Assembly (NCBI RefSeq): GCF_018417595.1
Contig: NZ_CP070982.1
Coordinates: 2,009,501-2,073,500 of the forward strand
Origin: Pseudomonas entomophila
GTDB lineage: Bacteria; Pseudomonadota; Gammaproteobacteria; Pseudomonadales; Pseudomonadaceae
Reading direction: 5' to 3'
DNA length: 64,000 bases
A program made the position numbers and the translations under genes. Below the pieces are notes generated by a model. That model worked only from the letters and a program-made list of their open reading frames with translations. It did not search any database and had not been told where the DNA came from. Each line of letters opens with the position of its first letter. The first letter of the stretch is position 1. Below are positions 45,070 through 54,943 of this stretch, in pieces.

Positions 45070-45978
45070 GTGATAGGGAATATTTTCAACGTTTTTTCGC
45101 GACGTAAAGGAAACCAGAGCCAGCCGAAAAAGCAGCTTACAGAACAATTTCGGCAACGGACGTTCATGCTCATCCGAGACATGGGCCCCGGAATGGGCGA
45201 AACTCTTGAGTTTCTACACGATAAGCTCTCCTATCTCACGGGGCGCCATAACCTGTCCGGAAACAAGAACCTTTCTTACGCCGATGACGCATTCAACTTT
45301 CTGCGCACCTGCAGTGACCCTCATTTTCTTGATGCCATTGAGTATCTTGTCCATCAGGAAGGATGGAATTACATCGGGGGTTACCATGAGCCTGTGATTG
45401 ACCGCTTGAACGAGTTCTTGAACATTGACGATCTTCCCTATTTCGTTACGAAACCGGTGTGGCAAACCACTGAGGAAATGTATAGGGGAGAACTCACTAG
45501 GTTCACCGGAATCCGTGAGCACGCGAAGGTTATTCCAAGGGAAAACCAGGCTGTTCACGAGACGGCTATTGAGCCCGCCCTGAAGCTTTTACGTCAGCCA
45601 GCTTTCCTCAATGCCAATTCCGAGTTCATGGCAGCTCTTGAGGATTTTCGGCACGGAAAATTCGGCGACTGCGTTACCAAGTGCAACAGCAGCTATGAGA
45701 GTGTTATGAAAGTGATCTGTGGCCAGAAGGGTTTCGGGTATTCCCAGGGAGACACAACCTCCAAGCTCATTCGTACCATCATGGAGAAGACTGCGATGGA
45801 ATCTTTCTGGGAGCAGCCACTGATGACCGTCGGCACGCTCCGCAACAAATTGAGCACGTCGCATGGTGCCGGGGAGTTGCAAAAAGTAGTGCCGGAGCAC
45901 GTGGCGAAGTACACGCTGAACATGACTGCATCTGCGATCATCTTTTTGCACGATCAGGCTTACCGATCAAAAACCTGA
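45070..45978 (+). CDS. Abi-C (abortive infection C-terminus) domain protein
   Basis: A 302-residue protein. The C-terminal domain has the Abi-C pattern: FRHGKFGDCVTKCNSSYESVMKVIC, then LRNKLSTSHGAG and AKYTLNMTASAIIFLHDQ. The RNKLSTSH stretch fits the R-X(4-6)-H motif of HEPN ribonucleases. The N-terminal half (LEFLHDKLSYLTGRH, YLVHQEGWNYIGGYHEPVID) is of no family I know. The start is GTG at 45070. It ends 28 bp before the next gene, which also has a HEPN-like motif, so the two may work together. Confidence 0.72.
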   Translation: MIGNIFNVFSRRKGNQSQPKKQLTEQFRQRTFMLIRDMGPGMGETLEFLHDKLSYLTGRHNLSGNKNLSYADDAFNFLRTCSDPHFLDAIEYLVHQEGWNYIGGYHEPVIDRLNEFLNIDDLPYFVTKPVWQTTEEMYRGELTRFTGIREHAKVIPRENQAVHETAIEPALKLLRQPAFLNANSEFMAALEDFRHGKFGDCVTKCNSSYESVMKVICGQKGFGYSQGDTTSKLIRTIMEKTAMESFWEQPLMTVGTLRNKLSTSHGAGELQKVVPEHVAKYTLNMTASAIIFLHDQAYRSKT

Positions 45979-46006
45979 AATCATCAACTAGCTTGCGGGA
46001 GTGGGC

Positions 46007-47719
46007 ATGCGTCGTTTTGATACCAAACCCCTGATTGCTTTGGCGACGACTCCGAAGGATCAAGACGATCCCTGGTATGTAAATGCCGAGCAGGCTGTGC
46101 ATTACATGACAGCAAACTCGGATTCAGACGAGATTGTGATTTACGCGAGCGCACCGTTCCTGCTTATCGTGGGGGCGCTCGCCCCAACTGAAAATGTCAC
46201 GCCGCCAGATGGGGAGGCGCTACAAAATCTTACGCTATTTACCAATGCAACCTGGTGCATTCAAAGGTCCTGGAGCTCAGGTGAAGGACATCGTGTCTAC
46301 ATTGAGCCCGCTTTCCCTGAGGACAGCGGATCTCCCTTAGCTGGGGGGGAACCACTTGTCATCCGTCGGCGTCTTGAGGGGGTTCATACCGGACCCACGC
46401 CGATCGAAATTAACCAAAAGCTCGTACATTGTCTCGACATCCATTATGTAGAAGAGCGGAAGGCGTACTGTCGGCTCAATGGCGATGGCGACATCGAAGA
46501 TGTCATCAGGATTCTGACTTTGGCAATTCCCGATCAGATAGAGGGTCGCGAGGTTGTCACAATTCTTCGTAAAGACTTGGACAACTACATGGCTCTGGCG
46601 GACTTGGCGCTGGTCTTGAAATTTGATTTCACCAGATACGTGCCGGGCAGTTTCGACAGCTGGCATGGCGCAACTCGATATCACCGAGACGAGTCGGATC
46701 TTTTTTTTCATGGTGGATCGATAAGCAGAGCGAGCTTCGCGCATGGAGCCATGGTGGTCAGGCCAAAGATTACGGTTGAAGAGCAAGAAGAGGTGTGGCG
46801 CAAGGATTTTGATGGTGATCCGGATCGTGAGTATGCAGTCTTTAAAATCTATGATCGCAAGAACGACCGTCAAGTCGAGACCTCTTGCAGCCCCGATCAC
46901 ATTGTCAGTTATTTTGAGGATAGTGATCTTCCCTGGCAGATATCGCCTGCTTTTTTCAGGGCAGAGGTGCTTAACCGCTTTAAAGGAGATCCGGAGAAAT
47001 ACACGCTGGAAGACCGGAGCATTTCTTGCAGAGGAGCTTGGACCCTCAAGTCTTACGATATCAATGAGGCCGGGCAAGTTCATGCATGGATCTGGGATTT
47101 GTCGAAACTTCCCTTCGATGAACAGCTGTACTGGAAGGCCTTCAACGAATGGCCAAAGGCGCCAATCTCTCAGCGGGCAAATCGAACGGATATTGAAGGC
47201 GATTGGTACACCGAATATCAGCCACTGGATGCGCTCAAGCGAAAGGTGCGTGAACTAGACAAACGTAAGCCAGCATGGTGGAACCCCCGAGGTGAGGAGT
47301 TGATCGACAGCGTGCTAGCCCCCGCCACAGACTCACCTAAGGAATGGGGTGATGAAATCATGGCTCTTGATCAATGCCTGGTAGAAGGTTTTCTCGACAA
47401 GCCATTGCGCAAAGTTGCTGAAGGAAAAGGGTGCGTACTGGAGTCAACCTGGCGCTCGCTTAAGTTGCTGTACGAAATCTTAGTGGCAAGTTCAATCAGC
47501 GCGGAGGAGGCCAGGGAGATTCTGGCGCCCATGAGAAGGCTTCATGAGCTTCGCAATGAGATTCGGGGTCATGCGACCCATGAAAAGAAAGCGATTGCCA
47601 TTCGAGAAGCCCGCACCACCCATGGCAATTTTCGAGCCCAGTTTTTTCACCTTGCCGAGGGTTGTGATAAAGCCCTTGTCGCTGTGTTGGGGGCTATGGA
47701 CTTTGAACTAGGGGAGTGA
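46007..47719 (+). CDS. Large protein with HEPN-like C-terminus
   Basis: A 570-residue protein. The last 130 residues look like a HEPN helical bundle, with LRNEIRGHATHEKKA fitting the R-X(4-6)-H motif at about residue 520. The N-terminal 400 residues match no family I know; a region near 140-230 is acidic and basic in turn (CLDIHYVEERKAYCRLNGDG). GGGAG 5 nt before the ATG at 46007 sets the start. It is coupled in position to the Abi-C gene. I infer a toxin or sensor in the same unit. Confidence 0.65.
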   Translation: MRRFDTKPLIALATTPKDQDDPWYVNAEQAVHYMTANSDSDEIVIYASAPFLLIVGALAPTENVTPPDGEALQNLTLFTNATWCIQRSWSSGEGHRVYIEPAFPEDSGSPLAGGEPLVIRRRLEGVHTGPTPIEINQKLVHCLDIHYVEERKAYCRLNGDGDIEDVIRILTLAIPDQIEGREVVTILRKDLDNYMALADLALVLKFDFTRYVPGSFDSWHGATRYHRDESDLFFHGGSISRASFAHGAMVVRPKITVEEQEEVWRKDFDGDPDREYAVFKIYDRKNDRQVETSCSPDHIVSYFEDSDLPWQISPAFFRAEVLNRFKGDPEKYTLEDRSISCRGAWTLKSYDINEAGQVHAWIWDLSKLPFDEQLYWKAFNEWPKAPISQRANRTDIEGDWYTEYQPLDALKRKVRELDKRKPAWWNPRGEELIDSVLAPATDSPKEWGDEIMALDQCLVEGFLDKPLRKVAEGKGCVLESTWRSLKLLYEILVASSISAEEAREILAPMRRLHELRNEIRGHATHEKKAIAIREARTTHGNFRAQFFHLAEGCDKALVAVLGAMDFELGE

Positions 47720-47838
47720 AGGCGCAGGAGTTGTCATCACCAGCTCGCGCCTGTGAGGTGGTTTGGTGAATCTTCTCGTTTTCACGGCTCTGCAATCTAA
47801 GGTGACCCCGCGGGAGTTTTCACGCGGGGCTGTATGCA

Positions 47839-48102
47839 TCAATCCTCGCCTGGCCCTTTGGGTTCGCTATCGATCTTGCGCTTGATGATCCGCACTGCCT
47901 CATCGACCGACTTGCCCTCATCGATCAGTCGAACAAGGTCAGTGTGCAGGTCAGAGCGTAGTTTTGGGAGACGTTTGAGGGCTGCCGCGACATCCCGCTC
48001 CTTGGAGTCAAAAGAGAAGTTGGGGTTGATCACCGTCAACCCAGGCGTCGGGAGCGAGTCGTCTTTTTTGTCAGGGGTGTTGCTTTCGTTGCTGGAGGAC
48101 AT
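47839..48102 (-). CDS. Small hypothetical protein
   Basis: An 87-residue, charged protein (KRLPKLRSDLHTDLVRLIDE; KSVDEAVRIIKRKID) with a disordered N-terminus. GGAGAAACCTG before the ATG at 48102 is a good ribosome site. It faces the HEPN-like gene. No family recognised. Confidence 0.5.
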   Translation of the reverse strand: MSSSNESNTPDKKDDSLPTPGLTVINPNFSFDSKERDVAAALKRLPKLRSDLHTDLVRLIDEGKSVDEAVRIIKRKIDSEPKGPGED

Positions 48103-48400
48103 CAGGTTTCTCCGTTGAGGGAACCCGTAGGCTACAAACTATCTTGCCCTGCCGGCAAGGCGCGTTGAGCGCGGCCGATTTGCGCGAGCTGGCCACCTAC
48201 ATGCGGGAGGAAGGCCGGAGGGTAGTTGCGGTCATTTGACCATCTGTTTGCATTCGACTCGACCACACAGTTGCATTCGGCTTGATCAGTCGGTTGCGAT
48301 CATTACCACTTAGTGCGCCTGAGCTGGGTATGGCTTTGGTTAGAATTCAGCTCCGCTTTCTGAAATGATGTTCCTCATCACTGTTACGAAGGGGGTTTGA
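48103..48400. other. Intergenic region with remnant reading frame and tandem motif
   Basis: About 300 bp between the defence-like and arsenic parts of the island. An open stretch at about 48168-48239 reads LSAADLRELATYMREEG and may be the broken 3' end of a gene. At 48248-48290 a motif TTGCATTCG recurs (TTTGCATTCGACT, then GTTGCATTCGGCTT), and GTTGCATTCGG is also found near 40478. It may be a worn transposon end at the join of the two cargo blocks. Confidence 0.35.
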
Positions 48401-49477
48401 ATGACGGCTTATGGAGGGCGGGTGTGGGATGTAGTTATCATTGGCGGTGGGCAAGCGGCTTTGGCAACTGCCTACTTCCTTCGCCGTACGGGGCTTTCGT
48501 TCATCATGCTCGATGCTGAGGAAGCAGCCGGCGGAGCTTGGCGACACGGTTGGAATTCCCTGCGGCTGTTCTCGCCGGCCACGTGGAGCTCCATTCCCGG
48601 TTGGATGATGCCACCTGTCCAGGATGGCTATCCGTCTCGCGAGCATGTCATCGACTACCTCACTCAGTATGAGGCGCGCTATCAGTTTCCAATCGAACGG
48701 CCAGTGCGCGTCACTTCAATCGAGCGCGTTATCGGCGCGTTACGTGTTCATTCAGAGTCTGGCCATTGGGATGCCAAAGCAGTGGTCAGTGCCACAGGCA
48801 CTTGGAGCAATCCGAACATACCTGCCTACCCTGGCGCTGAGCTGTTCCGTGGCCAACAGCTGCATTCGGCTGACTACGTTGAACCGCAGTCCTTCTCTGG
48901 CAAGCACGTGCTGGTCGTTGGCGGCGGCAACTCCGGCGCGCAAATTCTCGCAGAGGTTTCCAAAGTAGCGGATGCGACCTGGGTAACTCCCACAGATCCA
49001 CTCTTCCTACCTGATGATGTCGATGGCCGAGTGCTGTTCGAGCGGGCCACGGAGCGCTGGAAAGCGCAGATGGAGGGGCGTGTCATTGAGCAGCCGGTCG
49101 GCGGGTTGGGCGACGTGGTCATGGTCCCGCCTGTGGTGGAGGCGCGTGAGCGAGACGTTCTGCACGCGGTGAGACCCTTCGTTCGTTTCACCCCTGACGG
49201 TGTGGTCTGGGCAGACGGGTCGGAAACCGCAGTGGATGCAGTGATCTGGTGCACCGGGTTCAAACCCGCCCTGGGACACCTCGCCAGCCTTGGGGTTGTT
49301 ACTGAGCAAGGACGTGTAGAAGTCGAAGGGACCCGATCTGTGAGTGAGCCCAGACTGTGGTTGGTGGGCTATGGCGAGTGGACAGGCTCTGCCTCGGCGA
49401 CCTTGATCGGAGTGACCCGCACGGCCCGAAGTACCGCAGCAGAAATTGAGCAATTTGTGGTGAGAGCGGAGGCCTGA
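48401..49477 (+). CDS. arsO: ArsO-like flavin-dependent monooxygenase
   Basis: A 358-residue flavoprotein. FAD binding is at the N-terminus ([19 protein letters not shown]) and NADPH binding near 170 ([17 protein letters not shown]). The distal motif [11 protein letters not shown] links the two domains. ArsO genes occur in Pseudomonas arsenic operons and are proposed to oxidise arsenic compounds; the reaction is not firmly known. It converges on arsJ, with 24 bp between the stop codons. Confidence 0.82.
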   Translation: MTAYGGRVWDVVIIGGGQAALATAYFLRRTGLSFIMLDAEEAAGGAWRHGWNSLRLFSPATWSSIPGWMMPPVQDGYPSREHVIDYLTQYEARYQFPIERPVRVTSIERVIGALRVHSESGHWDAKAVVSATGTWSNPNIPAYPGAELFRGQQLHSADYVEPQSFSGKHVLVVGGGNSGAQILAEVSKVADATWVTPTDPLFLPDDVDGRVLFERATERWKAQMEGRVIEQPVGGLGDVVMVPPVVEARERDVLHAVRPFVRFTPDGVVWADGSETAVDAVIWCTGFKPALGHLASLGVVTEQGRVEVEGTRSVSEPRLWLVGYGEWTGSASATLIGVTRTARSTAAEIEQFVVRAEA

Positions 49478-49501
49478 TGGCCTCCGCTTTTTCCTCACGG
49501 A

Positions 49502-50734
49502 TCAGTGCGTCTGCTGTGCCATTACACTGTGCCTGGGCAGCGCAATCGAGATGAGCGCGGCGGCCAATACGAAGATGCTGGAAACCCACAAGCAAGCCTC
49601 CAATCCATAGGCCTGAAACACCCAACCTGACAGCAGCGTGCCGACCAAGCGACCCAGGGCGTTGGACATGTAGTAGAAGCCCACATCCAGGGAGACGCCG
49701 TCTTCCTTGGCATAGCTGACGATGAGGTAGCTGTGCAGCGATGAGTTCACGGCGAACAGCACGCCGAACAGCATCAACCCACCGAGCAAGACTACCTGCG
49801 CCGACCAGCCTGTCGACAGGCCCACGGCAATGAGCGCAGGCAGCCCGGCCAGGGCGATTGCCCAGATGAAGGCTGCTCGGCCGTCGGGCACATGACCACG
49901 TTTCTTGCCGGTGATGTGGGGGGCAAACGACTGGACGATGCCGTAGCCGATTACCCACGCGGCCAAGAAGCCACCGACCAGCCAGAAGTCCCAGCCAAAC
50001 GCAGAGCTCAGGTACACCGGCAGAGCCACCACGAACCAGACATCCCGTGCACCGAACAAAAACAGCCGTGCGGCCGAGAGGATGTTGATGGCCCGGCTCT
50101 TGGACAGCATGTCGCGGAAATTCGGCTTGGCCTTGGCCTTGCCCAAGTCTTTTTTCAGGAGGATCAGACTAGCGATCCAGATCAGGGCCAGCACCGCCGC
50201 CATGGCCAGTACCGCCTGGCTGAAACCGAGCAGCGCAAGCAGTGCTCCCCCGAGGAAGAAACCCACGCCTTTGAGCGCGTTTTTCGAGCCTGTCAGGATG
50301 GCCACCCATTTGTAGAGGGTGCCTTGTTGGCTGTCCGGTACCAGGAGCTTGATGGAGCTCTTGGCGCTCATCTTGTTCAAGTCCTTGGCAATGCCGGACA
50401 GCGCCTGGGCGGCCATCACCCAAGGTACCGTCAACGAGGCTGCTGGTACCGTGAGCATCAGCAGGGCAACGACCTGCATGCCAAGGCCGATATTCATGGT
50501 GCGGTTGAGTCCCAGGCGGGCGCCGAGGTAACCGCCCACCAGGTTGGTGATCACGCCGAACACTTCGTAGAACAGGAACAGCGCCGCGATCTGAAGCGGC
50601 GTGTAGCCCAGCGAATGGAAGTGCAGTACCACCAGCATGCGCAATGCGCCGTCGGTGAGGGTGAAGGCCCAGTAGTTGCCGGTAACCAGCAGGTACTGAC
50701 GCACTTCCGCAGACAGGGCTGACAACGCCTTCAT
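49502..50734 (-). CDS. arsJ: ArsJ, MFS exporter of 1-arseno-3-phosphoglycerate
   Basis: A 410-residue membrane protein with about twelve hydrophobic segments (LRMLVVLHFHSLGYTPLQIA; LFLFYEVFGVITNLVGGYLG; AWVIGYGIVQSFAPHITGKK). In characterised systems ArsJ exports 1-arseno-3-phosphoglycerate made by the adjacent GAPDH, which removes arsenate without reducing it. The gapdh stop is 9 bp before the arsJ start. It is the last gene of the minus-strand ars operon. Confidence 0.9.
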   Translation of the reverse strand: MKALSALSAEVRQYLLVTGNYWAFTLTDGALRMLVVLHFHSLGYTPLQIAALFLFYEVFGVITNLVGGYLGARLGLNRTMNIGLGMQVVALLMLTVPAASLTVPWVMAAQALSGIAKDLNKMSAKSSIKLLVPDSQQGTLYKWVAILTGSKNALKGVGFFLGGALLALLGFSQAVLAMAAVLALIWIASLILLKKDLGKAKAKPNFRDMLSKSRAINILSAARLFLFGARDVWFVVALPVYLSSAFGWDFWLVGGFLAAWVIGYGIVQSFAPHITGKKRGHVPDGRAAFIWAIALAGLPALIAVGLSTGWSAQVVLLGGLMLFGVLFAVNSSLHSYLIVSYAKEDGVSLDVGFYYMSNALGRLVGTLLSGWVFQAYGLEACLWVSSIFVLAAALISIALPRHSVMAQQTH

Positions 50735-50743
50735 GATCGCCGT

Positions 50744-51748
50744 TTACTCCGCTGCGCCGACCAAACGTGCCAGTTCCGCGGCACGGTTGGCGTAGCCCCA
50801 CTCGTTGTCGTACCAGGCGTAGATCTTCACCTGGGTGCCGCTGACTACCATGGTCGACAACGCATCGATGATTGAGGACCGTGGATCGGTGCGGTAGTCG
50901 ATGGACACCAAGGGACGTTCTTCGTAGCCCAGGATGTCTTTCAGCGGCCCTTCGGCAGCGGCTTTTAGCAGCGCGTTGACCTCTTCAGCCGTCGTCTCAC
51001 GTTGCACTTCGAACACGCAGTCGGTCAGCGAGGCGTTGGCCAGTGGTACACGCACGGCGTGACCATTCAGCTTTCCGCGCAGTTCGGGGAAGATCTCCGC
51101 GATTGCTGTGGCCGACCCTGTAGTGGTCGGGATCAGGCTCATGCCTGAGGCACGGGCGCGACGCAGGTCCTTGTGCGGTGTATCGAGGATGCTCTGGGTA
51201 TTGGTGAGGTCGTGAATGGTGGTGATAGAGCCGTGGCGGATGCCAAGGTTCTCGTGAATCACCTTGACCACCGGGGCCAGGCAGTTGGTGGTGCAGGAGG
51301 CGGCGGTGACGATACGGTGTTGCGCCGGGTCGAACAGGTGTTGGTTGACGCCCATCACCACGTTCAGTGCGCCTTTCTCCTTCACTGGAGCACAGACGAC
51401 CACACGTTTGACGCCCTGATCCAGATAGGCCTGGAGCACGGCTACCGACTTCATCTTGCCGCTGGCCTCGATAACCAGGTCGCAGCCCGACCAGTCGGTG
51501 TCTGCGATGGTCTTGTTCGCGGTGACCTTGATGCGCTTGCCCCCGATCACTACCGAATCGCCTTCTGCGCGGGCTTCACGGTGCCAGCGTCCGTGGATCG
51601 AATCGAAGTTGATCAGATGGGCATGGGTCTCGGCGTCACCGGCCGGGTCATTGATCTGCACAAACTCGAATTCCGCCCAGTCCCAGGATGCGCGAAGCGC
51701 CAAGCGACCAATACGGCCAAACCCATTGATACCTACTTTGATAGCCAT
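50744..51748 (-). CDS. Arsenic-operon glyceraldehyde-3-phosphate dehydrogenase
   Basis: A 334-residue GAPDH. The NAD-binding fold is [16 protein letters not shown], the catalytic cysteine is in [12 protein letters not shown], and the C-terminal [14 protein letters not shown] is complete. In the ars context the enzyme uses arsenate in place of phosphate to form unstable 1-arseno-3-phosphoglycerate for ArsJ. It is a second GAPDH for the cell, dedicated by location to arsenate resistance. Confidence 0.93.
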   Translation of the reverse strand: MAIKVGINGFGRIGRLALRASWDWAEFEFVQINDPAGDAETHAHLINFDSIHGRWHREARAEGDSVVIGGKRIKVTANKTIADTDWSGCDLVIEASGKMKSVAVLQAYLDQGVKRVVVCAPVKEKGALNVVMGVNQHLFDPAQHRIVTAASCTTNCLAPVVKVIHENLGIRHGSITTIHDLTNTQSILDTPHKDLRRARASGMSLIPTTTGSATAIAEIFPELRGKLNGHAVRVPLANASLTDCVFEVQRETTAEEVNALLKAAAEGPLKDILGYEERPLVSIDYRTDPRSSIIDALSTMVVSGTQVKIYAWYDNEWGYANRAAELARLVGAAE

Positions 51749-51780
51749 GTTCTTGTTCTCGAATCGCGATTAGCGAAAGG

Positions 51781-52284
51781 TCAGAGGGTGTCGCTGAACT
51801 GGTTGATGTACCCAACGTGTGCAGGGTTCTGGATCGCACGTGGGCGCAGGGCCTGGACCTGGGCAACAGCTTCCTGCACAGGAATGCCGCACTCGATCAT
51901 CAGGCGGGCCGCAAACAAGCCGGTGCGACCAGAGCCGCCCTTGCAGTGAATGGCGATCGTCTTACCGCTCTTCACCAGCTCTTTCAGGCGTTCCCGGTGA
52001 GTTTCCCAGGCAGCCGCAAACGGCTCACCGGGTGCTTCGTCGTCCTCGACCGGCAGGTGGAACCATTCGAGGCCCAGCAGTTGGCACTCCTCGGGAAGCA
52101 GATCGATCTCGTTCTGCAGCAGTTCTTCACTCGGCATCAGGGTTACCAGCGCGCTCGCGCCGGCATCGTGCAACGTTGCTAGAGCCTGAGATACCGATGT
52201 CTCCTTGGTACCTGGGCACGGAGTGAAGATCAGCTGGCCGACCAGATCGGAATTAGCCAACACGGAATACGGGTGCAATTGCAT
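51781..52284 (-). CDS. Dual-specificity-type phosphatase in the ars operon
   Basis: A 167-residue (169 from an upstream GTG) cysteine phosphatase. The P-loop HCKGGSGRTG (H-C-X5-R) is intact and an aspartate loop lies at VEDDEAPGEPF. Proteins of this CDKN3-like kind are often found next to arsJ and gapdh. Its substrate is unknown; acting on sugar phosphates or arseno-intermediates is possible. It lies 32 bp before gapdh and is part of the same operon. Confidence 0.82.
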   Translation of the reverse strand: MQLHPYSVLANSDLVGQLIFTPCPGTKETSVSQALATLHDAGASALVTLMPSEELLQNEIDLLPEECQLLGLEWFHLPVEDDEAPGEPFAAAWETHRERLKELVKSGKTIAIHCKGGSGRTGLFAARLMIECGIPVQEAVAQVQALRPRAIQNPAHVGYINQFSDTL

Positions 52285-52296
52285 GCTCACAAAGCC

Positions 52297-53013
52297 TCAA
52301 ATGGATCGTTGATTGACACGCTGGGATAGTTCTTCAGCCGACTCTTTACGTTCGGAGTAGCGATCGACCAGATAGTCAGAGCGATCACGAAGCAGCAGGG
52401 TGAACTTCACCAGCTCCTCCATCACGTCGACGACACGGTCGTAGTACGAAGAGGGTTTCATGCGGCCCGCCTCGTCGAATTCCAGGTAGGCCTTCGGCAC
52501 GGACGACTGGTTAGGGATGGTGAACATGCGCATCCAGCGGCCGAGGACGCGCAGCTGGTTGACCACGTTGAACGACTGCGAGCCGCCGCAGACCTGCATC
52601 ACCGCGAGGGTTTTGCCTTGAGTGGGGCGCACGGCGCCCATGCTCAGTGGAATCCAGTCGATCTGCGACTTGAACACACCGGTCATTGCACCGTGGCGTT
52701 CCGGCGAGCACCAGACCATGCCTTCGGACCACAACACCAGATCGCGCAACTCCTTGACCATGGGGTGGTCATCGGGCACGTCATCTGCCAGTGGCAGCCC
52801 GGTCGGATTGAAGATGCGCGTCTCGGCACCGAAGTGCTCCAGCAGGCGTGCCGCTTCTTCCGTCAGCAGGCGGCTGAAGGAGCGTTCGCGGGTCGATCCG
52901 TACAGCAGCAGAATGCGTGGCTTGTGGGTGGACTTTTGCTCGACTGCCAGCTTGTCTGCTGTCGGCAGGTCGACCAGATCGTTGTCGATATTGGGGATGT
53001 GGTGTTCGGTCAT
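52297..53013 (-). CDS. arsH: ArsH, NADPH-dependent FMN reductase that oxidises organoarsenicals
   Basis: A 238-residue flavodoxin-fold protein with the FMN loop [20 protein letters not shown] and the conserved [20 protein letters not shown]. ArsH oxidises trivalent methyl- and aryl-arsenicals such as methylarsenite to the less toxic pentavalent forms. It starts 3 bp after acr3 and ends 12 bp before the phosphatase. Confidence 0.95.
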   Translation of the reverse strand: MTEHHIPNIDNDLVDLPTADKLAVEQKSTHKPRILLLYGSTRERSFSRLLTEEAARLLEHFGAETRIFNPTGLPLADDVPDDHPMVKELRDLVLWSEGMVWCSPERHGAMTGVFKSQIDWIPLSMGAVRPTQGKTLAVMQVCGGSQSFNVVNQLRVLGRWMRMFTIPNQSSVPKAYLEFDEAGRMKPSSYYDRVVDVMEELVKFTLLLRDRSDYLVDRYSERKESAEELSQRVNQRSI

Positions 53014-53016
53014 GAT

Positions 53017-54078
53017 TTACTCCTGAGACAAGGCGCCAGATGGCTGATCGAACCAGCGGCGCTTGAGCCACAAGGCCACGCCCACCAGGGAGATCAGTAC
53101 CGGCACTTCCACCAAGGGCCCGATGACGGTGGCAAACGCGACCGGCGAGGCAAGACCGAAGGTGGCGATGGCCACGGCAATGGCCAGTTCGAAATTGTTG
53201 CTCGCTGCGGTGAACGCCAGCGCAGTGGTACGTGGGTAGTCAGCTTCCAGCAGCTTGCCCATCCAGAAGCTGATGAAGAACATCACCACGAAGTAGATGG
53301 TCAGCGGGATAGCGATGCGCAGCACATCCAGCGGCAGTTGCAGCACCATGTCGCCCTTCAGGCTGAACATGGCGACGATGGTCAGCAGCAACGCCACGAG
53401 GGTCAGCGGGCTGATCTTCGGGATGAAGCGCTCCTGGTACCAGGTCTCGCCCTTGCTGCTGATCAGGATCTGGCGGGTCAGAAAACCAGCCAGGAACGGG
53501 ATGCCCAGATAGATCAGCACCGATTGGGCGATATCGAGGAAGCTGGTCTCGATGACGCTACCTTCAAGACCAAACAGTGGCGGCAACAGGCCCAGGAAGA
53601 TCCAGGCGTACACGCTGAAGAACAGGATCTGGAAAATGCTGTTGAAGGCGACCAGACCCGCCACGTATTGGTTGTTGCCTCCGGCGATCTGGTTCCACAC
53701 CAGCACCATGGCGATGCAGCGCGCCAGGCCGATGAGGATCAGGCCTGTCATGTACTCAGGCTTGTCGGAAAGGAAGACAACGGCCAGCCCGAACATCAGG
53801 ACCGGGCCGATCACCCAGTTCTGGATCAGCGACAGGGCAAGGATGCGCTTGTCCTTGAATACCTGTGGTAACTCCTCGTATTTCACCTTCGCCAGAGGTG
53901 GGTACATCATGACGATGAGGCCAATGGCGATGGGGATGTTTGTCGAGCCTACCGACAGGCTGTTCAGCCACGCAGGCAATCCCTGGAACAGGCTGCCCAG
54001 ACTAATGCCCAGGCCCATGGCCAGAAAGATCCAGACCGTCAGGTAGCGGTCCAGGAATGAAAGTCGGCTTTTGCTCAT
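53017..54078 (-). CDS. acr3: Acr3-type arsenite efflux transporter
   Basis: A 353-residue membrane protein with about ten hydrophobic segments. The essential cysteine is in [15 protein letters not shown], and the motif [16 protein letters not shown] is diagnostic of the Acr3 (BASS-fold) family. It expels arsenite, the product of ArsC. It is 18 bp after the arsC stop. Confidence 0.95.
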   Translation of the reverse strand: MSKSRLSFLDRYLTVWIFLAMGLGISLGSLFQGLPAWLNSLSVGSTNIPIAIGLIVMMYPPLAKVKYEELPQVFKDKRILALSLIQNWVIGPVLMFGLAVVFLSDKPEYMTGLILIGLARCIAMVLVWNQIAGGNNQYVAGLVAFNSIFQILFFSVYAWIFLGLLPPLFGLEGSVIETSFLDIAQSVLIYLGIPFLAGFLTRQILISSKGETWYQERFIPKISPLTLVALLLTIVAMFSLKGDMVLQLPLDVLRIAIPLTIYFVVMFFISFWMGKLLEADYPRTTALAFTAASNNFELAIAVAIATFGLASPVAFATVIGPLVEVPVLISLVGVALWLKRRWFDQPSGALSQE

Positions 54079-54096
54079 GGTGGATCTCCCTAAACG

Positions 54097-54567
54097 TCAG
54101 AGCGTTCCGATGCGGGCCAGCTCGACCTTGAGCTGGGCGGCATCCAGTTTTTCGAAAGGCAGCCCGAGGAATGCCTTGAGGCGTCGTTTGATCTGCTCAA
54201 GCGTGACGTCGAACGCTGCGTCCAATTCGGCGGTGTTGCCCTGCAGGTCCGAAGGGTCAGAGAGCCCCCAGTGGGCTTTCACTGCTGGTCCGAAGAACAC
54301 GGGGCAGGCTTCGCCAGCGGCCTTGTCGCAGACGGTGATGACAAAGTCCGGTGCCAGCTCGGCATGCGCGTCACTGGACTTGCTGCTGAGACCCTCGGTG
54401 GAAATACCGGCACGCTGCAGCGCGGTGATGGACAGCGGGTGCACCTCCCCCTTTGGCTGGCTGCCGGCGCTGTAGGCCTTCATGCCGGCCGGAGCCAGGT
54501 GGTTGAAAACGGCCTCGGAGAGGATGCTGCGGCAGCTATTGGCGGTGCAGAGGAACAGAACTTTCAT
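54097..54567 (-). CDS. arsC: Thioredoxin-type arsenate reductase ArsC
   Basis: A 156-residue protein of the low-molecular-weight phosphatase fold. The P-loop CTANSCRS holds the nucleophile cysteine, and later cysteines (VCDKAAGEACPVFF) can form the disulfide relay regenerated by thioredoxin. It reduces arsenate to arsenite for Acr3. Confidence 0.92.
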   Translation of the reverse strand: MKVLFLCTANSCRSILSEAVFNHLAPAGMKAYSAGSQPKGEVHPLSITALQRAGISTEGLSSKSSDAHAELAPDFVITVCDKAAGEACPVFFGPAVKAHWGLSDPSDLQGNTAELDAAFDVTLEQIKRRLKAFLGLPFEKLDAAQLKVELARIGTL

Positions 54568-54586
54568 CGGTTTTTCTCGGCAATGA

Positions 54587-54943
54587 TCAGCAGCAGGAGG
54601 CGACGCGTTGAGGGCGGTCACCCATGGTGTCCAGTCGTTTGGTGCTAGTACTTAGCCATTCGCGGTTGGCCTCCAGCGTCGTCGCCAGGACCTCACGTAC
54701 CCAGGCAGGAAGCGAAGGATGCAGCCGGTAATAAACCCACTGGCCCTGACGGCGGTCTTCCAGCAGGTCACACGTGCGCAGCTGCGCCAGGTGGCGGGAA
54801 ACCTTGGGTTGGCTTTCTTCCAGTGCGCAGGTCAGTTCACAGACGCAGAGTTCTTCCTCGCGAGCGATCAGCAGCATCATCCGAATGCGGTTTTCGTCGG
54901 CGAGGCATTTGAAGACTTTGGTGGGAGTCAGCGAGTCAGTCAT
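54587..54943 (-). CDS. arsR: ArsR repressor
   Basis: A 118-residue SmtB/ArsR winged helix. The CVCELTCAL motif gives the As(III)-binding cysteines in the recognition-helix region, and PKVSRHLAQLRTCDLLEDRR is the DNA-binding helix. A terminal CC pair is also present. It overlaps the upstream arsC-type gene by 4 nt, so both are translated together. It controls the minus-strand operon. Confidence 0.94.
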   Translation of the reverse strand: MTDSLTPTKVFKCLADENRIRMMLLIAREEELCVCELTCALEESQPKVSRHLAQLRTCDLLEDRRQGQWVYYRLHPSLPAWVREVLATTLEANREWLSTSTKRLDTMGDRPQRVASCC

